From Gamsiella multidivaricata (Eukaryota; Mortierellomycota; Mortierellomycetes; Mortierellales; Mortierellaceae), in the NCBI RefSeq assembly GCF_025024155.1, contig NW_026251710.1, positions 186,001 to 250,000 on the forward strand: 64,000 bases of DNA, written 5' to 3'. The position numbers and the translations under genes are program-made. The number at the start of each line of letters is the position of its first letter. The first letter of the stretch is position 1. Of this stretch, positions 46,551-57,859 are shown piece by piece. The notes beneath the pieces were generated by a model. The model did no database searches. It saw only the letters and a list, made by a program, of their open reading frames with translations, and had not been told where the DNA came from.

Positions 46551-48651
46551 TTAAGGTCCGGGCTGCGCGCCCTGATAGCTGCCTCCAGACGGCATACTCA
46601 TGGCATTGGGCGAAACTCCTCTTTCCATCGTCGGGTTCTGATCCATCATCATAGTCATCATGGTCGCCTGCCAATGAGGGTCCATTGACTGCTGGTATGT
46701 TTGCTGGGTTACCTGTGCTTGCTGTGGGAACTGATGTGGATATTGTTGCTGCAACGGTCCCTGTTCCTGTTGGTACAGCAAATATTGCATATACTGGTTC
46801 CATGTTTCCATCTGTTGTTGCTGTAGCGGTAGCTTGCCTGCCTCAGTGGAAATGCCCTGAGTATACATAGGTTGGGGTTCGCCCATCTGCGAATCAGTTG
46901 AAGCCAAGAATGTCTGATGGACGCCTGCATACATCGACTGCGACTGCATAGGCAGCACAACGTGCTGCGGCTCTGCTGAGACCTGCGATCCAGCTTGAAG
47001 TCCAAATGCCTGCTGCTGTTTCTGAGTTTCTGCCATAAGGCTTTGATCGGACGATACCCAGGGCATCCATGGTGAAGGTGACAGAGACTCGCTTGCGATA
47101 GTAGGCGACCGCTCCATCGAAGTAGGCGAAAGCGACGGCACACTTGTAGTACCGTTTGCACCCATGAACTGGAGCCGCATTCTGGACCCATCCTGCTCAG
47201 ATACGCCACCGAAAGCTGGATCGTTTCGCGCAAGCAACGTGTCACCGAGTTTGGCAGTAAAACTGGTGAAGCTGGACATAATATCATGGTCCGAGAGGCC
47301 GAATGTCGATGCTTGATCCCCAAACAGATTGCTATCCATTGATGTCATGCCCATGATACTATCCTGAAGACCATCAGGAAGCTCCATTGGTTCGTCGACC
47401 ATCATTCTAGGCTCGTCTGTCATCTGTGACTGGAGCCATGATTGGGTCTGCATGTTGGAGTCATTGGTCTGAAAAGTTGTCTGTGGCGCGCCTTCGCTCT
47501 CGGATGGTGCACTCATAGCTCGACTGGGCGCATTTTCACGGCGCTACAAAGAAAGAAGGATTTGAGTTTGTTGAGTCCAATGCCGATTACGCCTTACGAT
47601 TGATCCATGCTTTAAGACTGTGCCACTCCCAAATGCTCTTTCATGCAATAGATATATAGACATACCGAGTTTCTCAGCGTTCCTATTGAAACCAACAGAA
47701 AAGACATATCAAGACAAGAAAGCAGAAGATAATGATGTGAGTTACTGTAGAAGTGCTGCGCACACATACATTAACAAGCTATTGTTAACATTGGACTGAG
47801 ATATGGATACGGAGAAGAAGAAAAAAAGAGAGATGTAATGTCATGTATCCATCATTGTGTGTGTTTTGTTAATGAGAGAGAGACTGGACGCTTACGCCCT
47901 GTCCTTTCATTGAATAAAGAAAGAAACGGTCATATGCGCTGTGCTCGTCCACTTTACCTTCGACTACACTCTCACGTCGCTGAATCACCTTATGCTGCAA
48001 GGCCTCGGCGGTGGCGAGCTTTCCCTCTTCAATTGATCGGCGGATCTTGCCAGCACGGATCTGGAACATCTCTTCAAGGACAGCCCTGGCCTCCTCCTTC
48101 GTTTCCGGAGGCTTCTCACATGAGGTCGCAATGAAGGTGTGCAGTGCCTGTCGCACAGGGAGTGCTCCAGACGCCACCAAACCTTTCCATTCTTGTGGTG
48201 ACAAGGGCGTCTGTACCCGCATCTGGGGCTGAAACAGCGGCTGGGTATGTGCACGTGTATGGGACGGATGTCCACCACCGACCGCCGAGCCAATAGTCTT
48301 GGCTGCTGGCCCTGCTGTCAAAAGATTGAGGGTATGAATGCTGGCCCTTCGCTGCTGCAGAGTAGGGGTCGCATTTGGAAAAGCGGCTGCGGCGGAGGGA
48401 ACACGGGGATGGGCATTTTGCGTTCTTTGATACTCCATCTGCTGTTGCTGTTGCTGCTGTCTCTCAAAGTGCTGTTGCTGCTGCTGTAACTGTTGGTGTT
48501 GAAAGGAGATATTCAAGTGCGGGTGAAGACGAGTATGGACTGAATCAGACCGCGAGGATGACGAAGATTCTGGAGGATTCGGTGGCAAAGGAGGGCCCGA
48601 GGTGATTCCCTGGGTGAGATGTGATTCGGCATGGGGATGAAGAGAGGCCAT
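46551..48651 (-). CDS. Gln-rich protein, probable transcription-related; two candidate microexons
   Basis: The main exons, 47896-48651 and 46551-47543, are both in phase 0. Between them two tiny exons fit the frame: 47746-47755 (10 bases) and 47666-47682 (17 bases, before a strong GTATGT), giving 591 residues. Without them the two large exons still join in frame. The start in GGCCATGGC-like context (MASLHPHAESHLTQ) precedes poly-Gln tracts (QQLQQQQQHFERQQ). A helical block follows (LSPQEWKGLVASGALPVRQA, ARAVLEEMFQIRAGKIRRSI, AYDRFFLYSMKGQG), and the last exon is Gln/Met/Pro-rich. The layout resembles transcriptional co-activators, but no family was recognised. Confidence 0.55.
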
Positions 48652-50640
48652 ATCCTGGAGAGGAGAGAAGGAAGTCCGGATGGCGAGGAAGAGGCAAGGA
48701 GAGGAAGAAGAATGAAGTTTGGATGGAGAGAAAGAAGCGTGGATGAAGTAAAAGATATGAAGAGGAAGTGGAGAGGATAGATGAGGGAGGGAGGAAGGAA
48801 GGAGGGAAGAAGGAGGGAGGAAGGAGGGAGGAGGAAAGAGGGAAGAAAGAGCGACTGAAGAGAATATAAAAGGGAGGGGAATGAGAAAACGAAGAAAAGA
48901 GAAAGAAGGAAAGAACGAGAGAGAAGGAAGAGAGAAGGAAGAGAGAAGGAAGGAAGGAAGGAAGAGAAGGAAGAAAATAGGCACGGATAGCGGATCGTCG
49001 TCATTTTTAATTGCATACACACACACACGCACATACACTCACACTCTCTCTCCCTCTCCCTCTCTCTCTCTCTTGCATTGGACACAATGGAGGGGGGGGG
49101 GGGGGGGGGGGGGAGAGAACATCATTCCATCCTACTGCAGCTCATACAAAAATCCCTCCTGCTGTCGTTGGACCACCTCTTTTTCTTTATTGCCTCTTCT
49201 AGCCCTTCTGTAGCGGACCTCGATTCGACACCGATCACACTCTACAGCGCCCTTCTCTACTTCTTTTGACTTCTTGGCGGCACATGCAGTGCAATCAGCC
49301 CTCGTAAAAAAATGTTTCAGACCCCATGAAAACCCCTCCCGGCCCCCCTCTCACAAGCCCCATTGCTCCAGGACGGACACCAAATGGCCCCAATGGAACT
49401 ATCCGACACAGAAGACGACAGGCGATCAGTTTGCAGATTCCAGAGAGCCCTCCCTCTTCTAAACTATGTTTGTTCCAAACCCGCCTCAGCGCAATCGACC
49501 CTCTCCCTCCCTCTCTCTCCCTCTCTCTCCCTCTCTCTCCCTCTCTCTCTCTCTCCCTTTTTCCCTGCTGCTAATGTGGCATGCACATTGACGCAGGTCC
49601 GTCTTCCTTTGTTATTTGTGTCGCACGGAAGATTCCCGCTCACACGCGACGCCACTCTTCGCGCGGTCGACCCAACGGATAAGGGAATGAGCGCATTGTC
49701 AGCCTTAGCCCAGCCCAGCCCAGCCCAGCCCAACCGTTCAAAAAAAAGCAGAGGTCCGAAATTTCATTTCTCCTGGATCCCAAGCACGCTTGTCCAAACG
49801 TCGTTAGTCTCCCCTTCTATCGTCCACCCGTCCTGCCATGCTGGGTTAGACGCCCGTGCCAGATCTTCCCGCTCTGGCCATTCGTAACTTTAACTGGCAA
49901 GCGAGTACGACCACTACGAATCCACGCCAATCCCCATCTGTGTCTTTTCAACGCCCGGTCAAACAGTGGCTGCCTTCCGTCAGCATCGCTTTCCCACCTA
50001 CCAATCGTCAGTGGAATTCTCTTGGCAACAAGAATTCTTTTTATACAACAGTTTGTCTCTCGAGCCAGTTAACTGCGAATCTATCAGACTAACTAGCAAC
50101 GATCTACTGCAGTTGTCCTCTCCACCAAAGCGGAACGGATCCACAGTTCTTGGCAACAAGAATTCGATACACCCTGACTAAGAAACATCACATGCCTTTC
50201 GACTACAAACGGTCTTTTCTTTTTTTTCTTTCGTTTCTTTCTTTTCTTTCTTTCGTCTCTTTCTTTTCTTTCTTTTTCGAACAAGTATGCGCGGTCTACG
50301 TTCGATTATGAAATGACTAGCTTTATTTAAACCATGCATGAGTGGAAGCACACCGATTCGATTTTTTTTTTTTTCCCCTTCTCTCTGGGCGAAGCGGTTA
50401 AACCTCTCTCCCTCCAAAACCTAAACACACCCTATTGCAGTTTTTGCTTGCATTTCTCCCTTTTGTTCTTAGTCTTATATGCTATAATGACCTCTGAAAA
50501 AGCTCTGGAGTCACTCCGGAGCCGAAGGAAGGGGGGTTGATAATAAGAACCCACGAGGATATGTGGGGTTTATTAGTGAGGGACTCTAGGCTAGGAAACC
50601 CTATTCCTAGGGGCATAGAAAAGGGTGATTAATAATCTAA
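48652..50640. other. Upstream region of the Gln-rich gene and low-complexity spacer
   Basis: GA-rich repeats (48700-48980), a CA/CT stretch (49015-49075), a run of 22 G (49092-49113), CTCC/CT repeats (49500-49560) and CCCAGCCCAGCC (49710-49730). A 17-base direct repeat CTTGGCAACAAGAATTC occurs at about 50021 and 50149. T/C tracts lie at 50215-50275. No gene recognised; frames across the tracts are artefacts. Confidence 0.55.
49092..49113 (+). repeat. G homopolymer, 22 bases
   Basis: Uninterrupted G run within the upstream region of the Gln-rich gene, about 440 bases from its start codon. Confidence 0.95.
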
Positions 50641-51893
50641 TAAACGGCTTTTGCCGCACCGCTGCTGGTCACTCGCAACTCCAATCCCCTTCACAGTCTC
50701 CGTCAGCATGAATGGGTAACTCGACCCCGCCTGGGGTCGGTGACTGAGCCCTGCTCCTCCCTACCTGGCCTGTTGTGCGCGGACGTCATCTTTCAGCCGC
50801 GGAGCTCAATCATCAAAAATTTACAGTTGCCGGTGCGTTCCATTACGTTGAGCTCCACCTGCTGCAAGCAACTCTGCAGCACTCACCTGTCCGCTCGTTC
50901 CTCGATCTCTTTTACATCCAATACGTGTCGTTATCTCCTGGAGGATCCAACGAAACCACTACCACTACGTCTGTGCTCTCCAACACAGTTGCGTCCCCGG
51001 GCACGTTTGCTCATGGCAAGGATTGCTGCAAAAAGTCCTGCAAGATTCGCTTTAGTGGATGAAGCAAACCCTGCGATCCTGCCCGTTACCACTGTGCGCA
51101 TGGTGTCTCGATTTTCCTGCGCTACCGCGCCAAACGCCATTCGAACACTCTGCTTTCCTGCTCCTTCCATTGAGCCATCCGAAAACATAACAACTTCATC
51201 CAATCCTTGCAGTCGGGTACGCTGTTGCTGGATGTGGCGCAACACTGCTGCTGGAATACTGACCCCGAATGTGTTTCCTATCGGATGCTGCATATCATCT
51301 GGCAGTGCTCTGTAGCGTAACGTTGGAATCGCATCCATCGGCTCTCGCGCCAGAATACGGAGCCTTGCTCAAAATGCTTCATTGTCCAATCATGGATCTC
51401 TGCCGCGTAGTCTAATCCCGAGCCCTGCATCTTTGCTTGCCTCCCTCTTCCTCATGTGCCGTTGTATTCGCCGCCTATCAGCATGTCGCCTGTCAGCTTC
51501 ACGTTTGAGCCGCTGCCGGCTTGAGCTGTGATCCCGTATCTGTTGCTTCGCGTTCCTGATACTCTCCTCCAATCTTCTCCTAACCTGTGCCTGCCTCCTC
51601 TGTACTGCTTCTGTTTTCCTCCTGTGCACTTTCGTAGCTGTTTCGTTGTGTTTTCGCCATACCCTACTGTTCTCGTTGGCCTCCCACTCCTTTTCTTTCC
51701 GATACTCGTTGTGTTCGAATGCGGCTCTCATTCCATCCTCCATTTCTGCGCGTCGTGTTGAGTGGATCTCTTGGCTCTGATGTAGTCCTGCTTGTACATA
51801 ATCTTCCTTTCTTCGCTCCCTGTCTGCTAATTCCTCTGCTAGTCTCTGTCTCGGCATTTCCTGCGCTACGTTCGCCTCCTTGTGCTCAGCCAT
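50641..51893 (-). pseudogene. Non-LTR retrotransposon remnant with RNase H domain
   Basis: A single minus-strand frame runs from ATG 51893 to a stop at 50931, broken by TGA at 51390-51392 and TGA at 51369-51371. The first part is a charged coiled coil (ERRKEDYVQAGLHQSQEI, VQRRQAQVRRRLEE). The second contains EVVMFSDGSMEGAG, the first catalytic strand of RNase H, and GFASSTKANLAGLFAAILA, where the usual Glu of STKAELA is Asn, so the active site is lost. This arrangement is typical of the C-terminal end of LINE ORF2 in fungi. No reverse transcriptase is left upstream. 50641-50930 reads as the degenerate downstream part of the element. Similar text recurs near 59060-59150. Confidence 0.65.
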
Positions 51894-53138
51894 CTTTATC
51901 GCCTCCGAGTTCGGTAATCACTGCAGCGACTGCAGTCTCCTCATCTTCCGTTGCTCCCTCGACCTCAGACAGCAGCCTCTCTTTTATCATAGTCTTAAAT
52001 GGAAGCTACCGCAAGATGGCATCGGCATCGAAAGGATCGCGAAACACGTTCCGAAAATACTGTAACGGCCATTGGCCTTGGGCATATTCAGCTATTGAAA
52101 GTGAACGTGGGGGCTGATTGATTTTCGAGAAAACCACGCGTTGTTTATATTTTCTTTTATTTTTCTCAAGTTGTCCTGAAGACGATAAGCAACCATGCCT
52201 TCAATCTCGTGGACATTGGTGCTAATGATCGCAGTTTGACCTGCTCAACGTTATGATGGATATAATGGCCTAGATCGCTCCATGTCGCAGGCACCTTTGC
52301 ATCCTCTTCTGTCTGACAAAGGATGGTTCGTGTACCTGTATTGAAGGAGCAAAATCAGATACGTTATGAGGGATTGGCATGGTTTTTTGGGCGCGCGTTT
52401 TGACTGCCTCATTTTTCCGCGACCTACATTTCTCATCGAGCATAAGCAAGAAAGATACACTGACAATGACTTGTCGCGACAGTTGTCTGAATCATGCTCC
52501 AAATATCCCTCCCAGTTATCCTCGGCATATCGGAGAAAAGAGTCCAATGTTAGATTGCGATCGAATGATGCTGACTTTAAGATATCATAAGACGAAGACC
52601 AGCAATAAAAGCAGCTATAGGCCAGAACAGATGAAGCAGGGAGATCACGACCATGCACTCCATCAACATCATCGGCCACCCACGCTCTAATGGTCAACCA
52701 AGAGGGCAAGATAGACGACTAACTAGAAATACGCATATAACTAAGATGGGATGCATCGACTACTGGCCGTATTCATATCTACCAGAATCCCTCTGCACGC
52801 ACTACCTCCAACTCGACCAACCAGAACAGCGCGTAAGATCGAGTGGGAGCAGTGGGAAGCGGGAGCGTGAGTGGGAAGGAGAGTGAGAGGGAGTGGGGAG
52901 AGAGTCGAAGGATGTGTGGACGCTTGACCGTCACGGTAGTGACGTATTGGACTGTGTAGCCATTGCTGCGCCCAACAGCTGCTCACTTCAGTGCACGAAA
53001 AATCGTGTTTTTTTTTTGCGCCGACAGTTTTGCTCCCCAAATTCGAGTAACAACCAACAATATCGCGTGCGCAGAATTTTTGTTTTTGCACTCTACACGC
53101 TGATGAATGAGGTTCTGATCATTGTTATTCTCCACAGT
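51894..53138. other. Repeat-region spacer, nothing assigned
   Basis: Several medium-length frames on both strands (for example 52251-52709 minus and 52366-52590 plus) but none with a recognisable motif. GAGTGGGA repeats at 52838-52900. It may include the 5' part of the SWIM-domain element that follows. Confidence 0.4.
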
Positions 53139-53529
53139 TCTTAGTCAATCTATCACTCGACCCAATACAGAATACTCCATCATTGTGGATATGGACAGGA
53201 TCCTTCTTCTTTCTTATACGCGTCCTGATTACGTCCAGCACAAGCCGCCCTGCAAGCACATGTATCTGGCACCAAGGATCTACAGAGGCATGGAGATCAA
53301 CTACGGCAGGGAACCTGTGCTTCCTCAAGGACCACGAGAACCGGTCGGTACTAAAAACGGTCTCGGACCCCTTCTTGAAGACCTGCTTTCACAGCAACTC
53401 TATCTCCAATTACAAGCAATGAGAAATGAACAGCGGGAAGCGCAGAGAAGAACAAGAAAAGCTGAAAATGAAGGGGCATTTCAGGAATACGAACGCGAGC
53501 TGGAAAGACGCTTTAAAGAAACTAGATGA
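53139..53529 (+). pseudogene. SWIM zinc-finger remnant, Mutator-like transposase type
   Basis: The frame opens after an acceptor-like CCACAG and reads SITRPNTEYSIIVDMDRIL, then PDYVQHKPPCKHMYLAPRIY. This is the SWIM pattern (CxC ... CxH) found near the C-terminus of MULE transposases and related fungal proteins. The first two Cys of the motif are replaced by Tyr and Arg (SYTRPD), while PCKH is kept. A coiled coil (RNEQREAQRRTRKAENEG) and a stop follow. No transposase core was found upstream. Degenerate fragment. Confidence 0.5.
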
Positions 53530-55008
53530 TACCGTTCGCAATAAAAAAAAAAAAAAAAGATGTCCGCTACAGTACTTCCAAAGCGCAGTGGCAGGACTGA
53601 AGAATACAATACTAGGAATCAACGCTGTTGGGGCAGGGCGCAAGTGCAAACCGAAATTTACATCAAGATTTACATCAGGGGACCGGGATGAAACCTTAAT
53701 TGTCCTCCGTAAAATTCCTGATGAAAACAGCTCATGAAATTTACATCAGGCGATGAATTTCATGTATTTTTTCATCAAGGAAAATAAATACTTGAGTCAA
53801 TTTAAACACCTGACCAATATAAGGGATGCTTGTTGACTCCTCAGCGAACCTCCTTGCAAGCTCCTCATTAGCCTCTTCAGTCTCATTCATGAACCAAACA
53901 AGAGACGATCACAACAGCTATGAGGACCGCGAAAGCCTTTTAGAAGAGCGACAAGAAGAGAAGGAGGCATACTTGGTTTTTCAAGCAGAATAGGAAAAAG
54001 CAGCATGTTGGCGAGGAGAATGAGGAGGAGGGGCTGCACAGCTCTCAACCTATGCAGCAAGCACATTCCACCGAGAAGTGCGAATCGAACGAGGGATCAG
54101 TCAACGGGGATACTGACGAACCTAGTTCCTCTTTCAAGTTCAGTCGCAAGGTTCCTTTCCGTTCTTTCACATCAAGAAGCGATCAGTCAGTAGCTCTTCT
54201 GAAAGCTATGCTTCTCAAGTCACCCTTTCAATGGACGATTTTGATGGCGAAACTAGTTTTGCTGTTTTCAAATTTACATCAGGGAGGAAATAGAGTTTCA
54301 CCCCTTCCTTGATGTAAATCCGTTTGCGAAAACTCTCACAATCCCAAATACGGCGCGAGGTTCTATTTCCAATGATTATACTTTTTGATCAACCATCACA
54401 TCCCTCTCGTCTCTTTCGTACAATCAACCTCTCCAGCCTGCAACTTCTTGTCATTCAAGATTTCGTGGATCTTCACTATTTATTGTATCCTCAAGGGAAG
54501 TTGCCATTCTTTTTTCTTTTTTTATGATGATTCATTGAGTATCTAGAGGGGAGTCACTATTTGCATTGGAGTGTTCTACCGGCTCGGACAGGGGAACTCC
54601 ACAGAGAGTGATTGCTGAATTCTGGGAAGGCTGCTATTGGAAGATGCTTCTGCAAAGTTGCGTCTTTGTCCGTCGCGAATCCCTCGTTACTGGCGAGAGG
54701 GCCGTGTTGGCACCGTTAGTATGCTAGGTAGAACACATAATCCAGCTAGGCGCCTCTAAGCCGGGGGGTCTTGTCTCTAGCATCCTTTAAAACAAGAAAG
54801 CGCAAGACTACATGGGTTACTTGCATGGGTATACCTGTCGTGTGAGCGCGAATGAGCTGTTGGCTTCCAATATTGACAGCTCAAAAAAAAAAAAAAAAAA
54901 AAAAATGCCAACATCCATCCGTTTGCTTGACTGACTCGCTCGCTGTGCTCTGTACCCGGCCTTACAGCCCATGTTCTTTTTTTTCTTTTTCTTTTTTTTT
55001 CCTCCACG
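53530..55008. other. Spacer with ATTTACATCA motif copies
   Basis: AATTTACATCA-type decamers occur at about 53655, 53668, 53740 and 54272, and inverted (TGATGTAAAT) at about 54310, which may mark the ends of a degraded MITE. Poly-A at 54882-54904 and T tracts (54976-55000) just before the next gene. No gene recognised. Confidence 0.45.
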
Positions 55009-57175
55009 ATGTCGAAGTTGGTCCACCCCTTCAAGGATGTCACGGACATTCCGAACATTTTTTATTTTCTGAATACCAGCCCATACCGATATGATGCCGG
55101 CGACTACTTCAGGACCTTTTCGGACCTACACACTTCCAAAAAGATCATCCTACACGACCGTTGGAACCGCGCAATTAACATTCTCCTCTCCAGCAATGCC
55201 CCCAAGTTTCAAAATGCCGGCAGCAGGCTATTGTCGATCTGGAAGACCCCTGGGAAAGGATTGGCAGGATTCTGGGCGCAGCAGGAGCAATTGGAATCTG
55301 CACAGGACGACCTCCAGAGAACTACGACAATGGTCCGCAAGAGATCATATCGATCGGTCCGGCATCATATCTTCCAAGCATTCAGCGCCGTTGGCAACCG
55401 TAAGATATTTGGATGCGCTGCTTAGCTATATTGTGCTTCATCTTCAGTACCATTGACATAGTATTATTACTCTCTTTCTCTTTTTCTCTCTCTTTCTCTC
55501 TCTCTCTCTCTCCCTCTCTTTTTTTTTTTTTCTTTTTTTTTTTAAATAAAAAAATAAAATAGACACGATCTACGACACCAGAAGTTCGAAGAGAAGGCGC
55601 TAGCCAGCGGATCTTACGAAGAACGACGAACCAGCTGGAGAAGAGGAAGAGCGGCGGGTGGAGGATGAGGATAAAGAAGACGAGGAGGAGGATGAGGAGG
55701 AGGAATAGGGTGATGATGGCAATGAGTCAAAGGAGAATGCTTCCCAAAGCTCAGAAGGGTCGGAGTACTTGCCAGGTGGAGCAATCCCCCAGCCAGCCAT
55801 GGCTCCGGGATCTGTTTACTATCTTGCTGGTAACGGCAGCACAGACTGCTCCAAGGAGCTCTGGACCCCATGGGTCAATGAAGGGGAAGACCTTGCTGGT
55901 AAGGTTTGGGCGTATCGGGAGGCAATTTGCCGCAAGGCCAAAAAACTAGAGCCGCTCTCTGGGTCCGTGGAGAAACTGTAAGTATATACATGCGAGTTCA
56001 TCCAATGGTTACGGCTATTTTATGGGGTACGCGGTTCTTATTATTATTATTATTATTATTATTATTTTGGACAGGGCCATAAACCACGTCTATCTATTCG
56101 ACCCGAAGGACACGTCAAGTAGCCTTTATGACGCCATTGGGGCCATACACTGGGCCGCCATCACGTCTATGTCATTGAAAAAGCTCCTACCAAAGGACGT
56201 AATCGCAGGCCTGGCATCCTATGCCATTGATTTGAGTCAAATGCGCCACTCTGATGCTCAGGACAGCGTTTTGAACTGGGTGGGGAATCGGGATGTCAAA
56301 AAGGTCTTGAACCACCTCTTGGCAGATGATTTTCTTTGGAAGAGCGCCGACTTTAATGAGCTTGGGATGGTGCAACATGTGTTCGATCCGTTCCTCAAAA
56401 CGTTCACCAACATCCAGGGCGGTGTTGGACGATGGTAAGTACATGACACAATATGAAGAATGAGCAAAAAAAAAAAAAAAAAAAAAAAAGCGCTCATTGA
56501 TGGTAGTATCTACGTATGTGTTTTGTCAATAGGGACAAGATGTTCCTGCCGTCACAGGAGAGGAAGAAGGACGCCCTCGCGGAGGGTAGGGGAAGACGAC
56601 CTGATTTCTTCCTGCAATGCGATTTTCCGGGCCTGAAATGCTTTGTATTTGTCATGGAAGCCAAGAAGACTGGCCAGAAGATGGTCCTCCAGAATGATCT
56701 GGAGAAGGTGGCGCTCCTCCCCAAGGACGCCATCGATCACATGGCCCAGCAGCGAGTTGACGTTGCCAAGTTGAAAGTGCTTGGGACGGTGGTGATCGGT
56801 AAGTAAAGAGAGTGTGATGTCTACTGCCCAAATTGTTGTGACATTGATGATGTCTAAAACTCTTGTTACTCTTGTTTTTGTTTAGGGATGGAGGGAGTAC
56901 TCTACTCCATGCAACTGGTGGCCAGAGGTATATATCTGATGAAAAACTATGCCGTGGTATATACCCCGCGGTCCCAGTTCGACCTCTGTGTGGTAGCAGG
57001 AGCCATCAATACGTTCCTGAACCTACGGGAGGAGCTGGTCACAACAATGGAGGTCTGTCGGGCGTCACGTCTGCACAAGCCCACCGACCTGATGCGGCCG
57101 AGCTTCGGAACCCCCATCAAAGTGAACCCGACAGGCATCAAGAAGGGCTTTCCCGGCTCTCCTAGCCTTCGATAA
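55009..57175 (+). pseudogene. PD-(D/E)XK nuclease-like protein of the accessory genome, with two in-frame TAG codons
   Basis: Exons 55009-55399, 55563-55977, 56075-56434, 56533-56798 and 56886-57175 join in consistent phases (1, 2, 2, 1), 574 codons in all. Within exon 2 the frame meets TAG at 55601-55603 and 55706-55708, on each side of an acidic stretch (EEEERRVEDEDKEDEEEDEE) that reads as genuine protein. The C-terminal half has GRRPDFFLQCDFPG followed by CFVFVMEAKKTGQKM, the D...ExK arrangement of PD-(D/E)XK folds, as seen in nuclease-like domains of Crinkler-type and mobile-element proteins. All other exons are open and all splice sites canonical. Either it is a recently disabled gene, or exon 2 is spliced differently. 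The role is unknown. A mariner relic lies 43 bases after its stop. Confidence 0.5.
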
Positions 57176-57218
57176 GTCGTTGTACGTACTAGAGTCCGGA
57201 CACAAAGGACCAGCGATA

Positions 57219-57827
57219 GCAAAATCAAATGGTCAACTTTAATTTTCACCCATGCTTTTGCGCATTCTTTTTCAAATTATCTATGTACAGCACACCTAAA
57301 GAGCTATGCAGTCGCTATGGAAATCTTCATGCCTGTCGAGGAGCTCTAGGGAAACATCCTTGGTGAATGTCAGGGCGATGTATGATGGAGGGAAGGGTTG
57401 CAGCTCGTTCAATATCTGCCATTACCACCCCTGTACTTTTTCGCGAATTCTAGTCTCTGGGGCACCGTGTCGACCAGCCTTGCTAGCTGTTCTTGTGGTA
57501 AATCATTCCACTCCTCCACTAGAGTTCTCGCCAGAGTTGCAATTCCCGGTGTTGTCTTTGTCGTCTATTGAGGGAGGTAAAGGAGGGACCAGACATGCTC
57601 GATGGGTTTCAAATCTGGGGAGTTGGCTGGCCAGTCCTCAATCTTGCGAACGCCGTGTGCTTGGCGCCAATTCTTTGACAGCACGTAGGGGTGCACCGGG
57701 GCACCTTCTTCCATGGTGGTTACTCAAGCTGCTGTCAATTGTGCTTGGAGAAGAAAAGTGGTGTTGAAGAAAAGATGTTTTATTTGCTCCATGGCTAGAA
57801 AAATTAAAGTTGACCAATTGATTTTGC
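57219..57827 (-). mobile_element. Tc1/mariner relic with TIRs and TA duplication
   Basis: Inverted ends 57219-57246 and 57800-57827 (28 bp, one mismatch: GCAAAATCAA.TGGTCAACT...) are flanked by TA at 57217-57218 and 57828-57829. The minus strand holds the C-terminal part of a Tc1-type transposase (57714-57409): MEEGAPVHPYVLSKNW (the second acid is Glu rather than Asp), DWPANSPDLKPIEHVWSLL, then after a frameshift LARTLVEEWNDLPQEQLARL and a terminal RGGNGRY. The N-terminal half, with the DNA-binding domain and first Asp, is deleted, so the copy is dead. Confidence 0.85.
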
Positions 57828-57859
57828 TAGGTGGCTGTACAATTGCACAAGAAGCCTCT

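Noticed and set aside
48513..49085. Leu/Ser/Phe-rich minus-strand frame upstream of the Gln-rich gene, suggesting a membrane protein
   Set aside because: It comes from GAAGGA-type repeats; the real start is the Met at 48651 in another frame of better composition.
57306..57767. 153-codon plus-strand frame in the mariner relic
   Set aside because: It is antisense to the recognisable transposase C-terminus.
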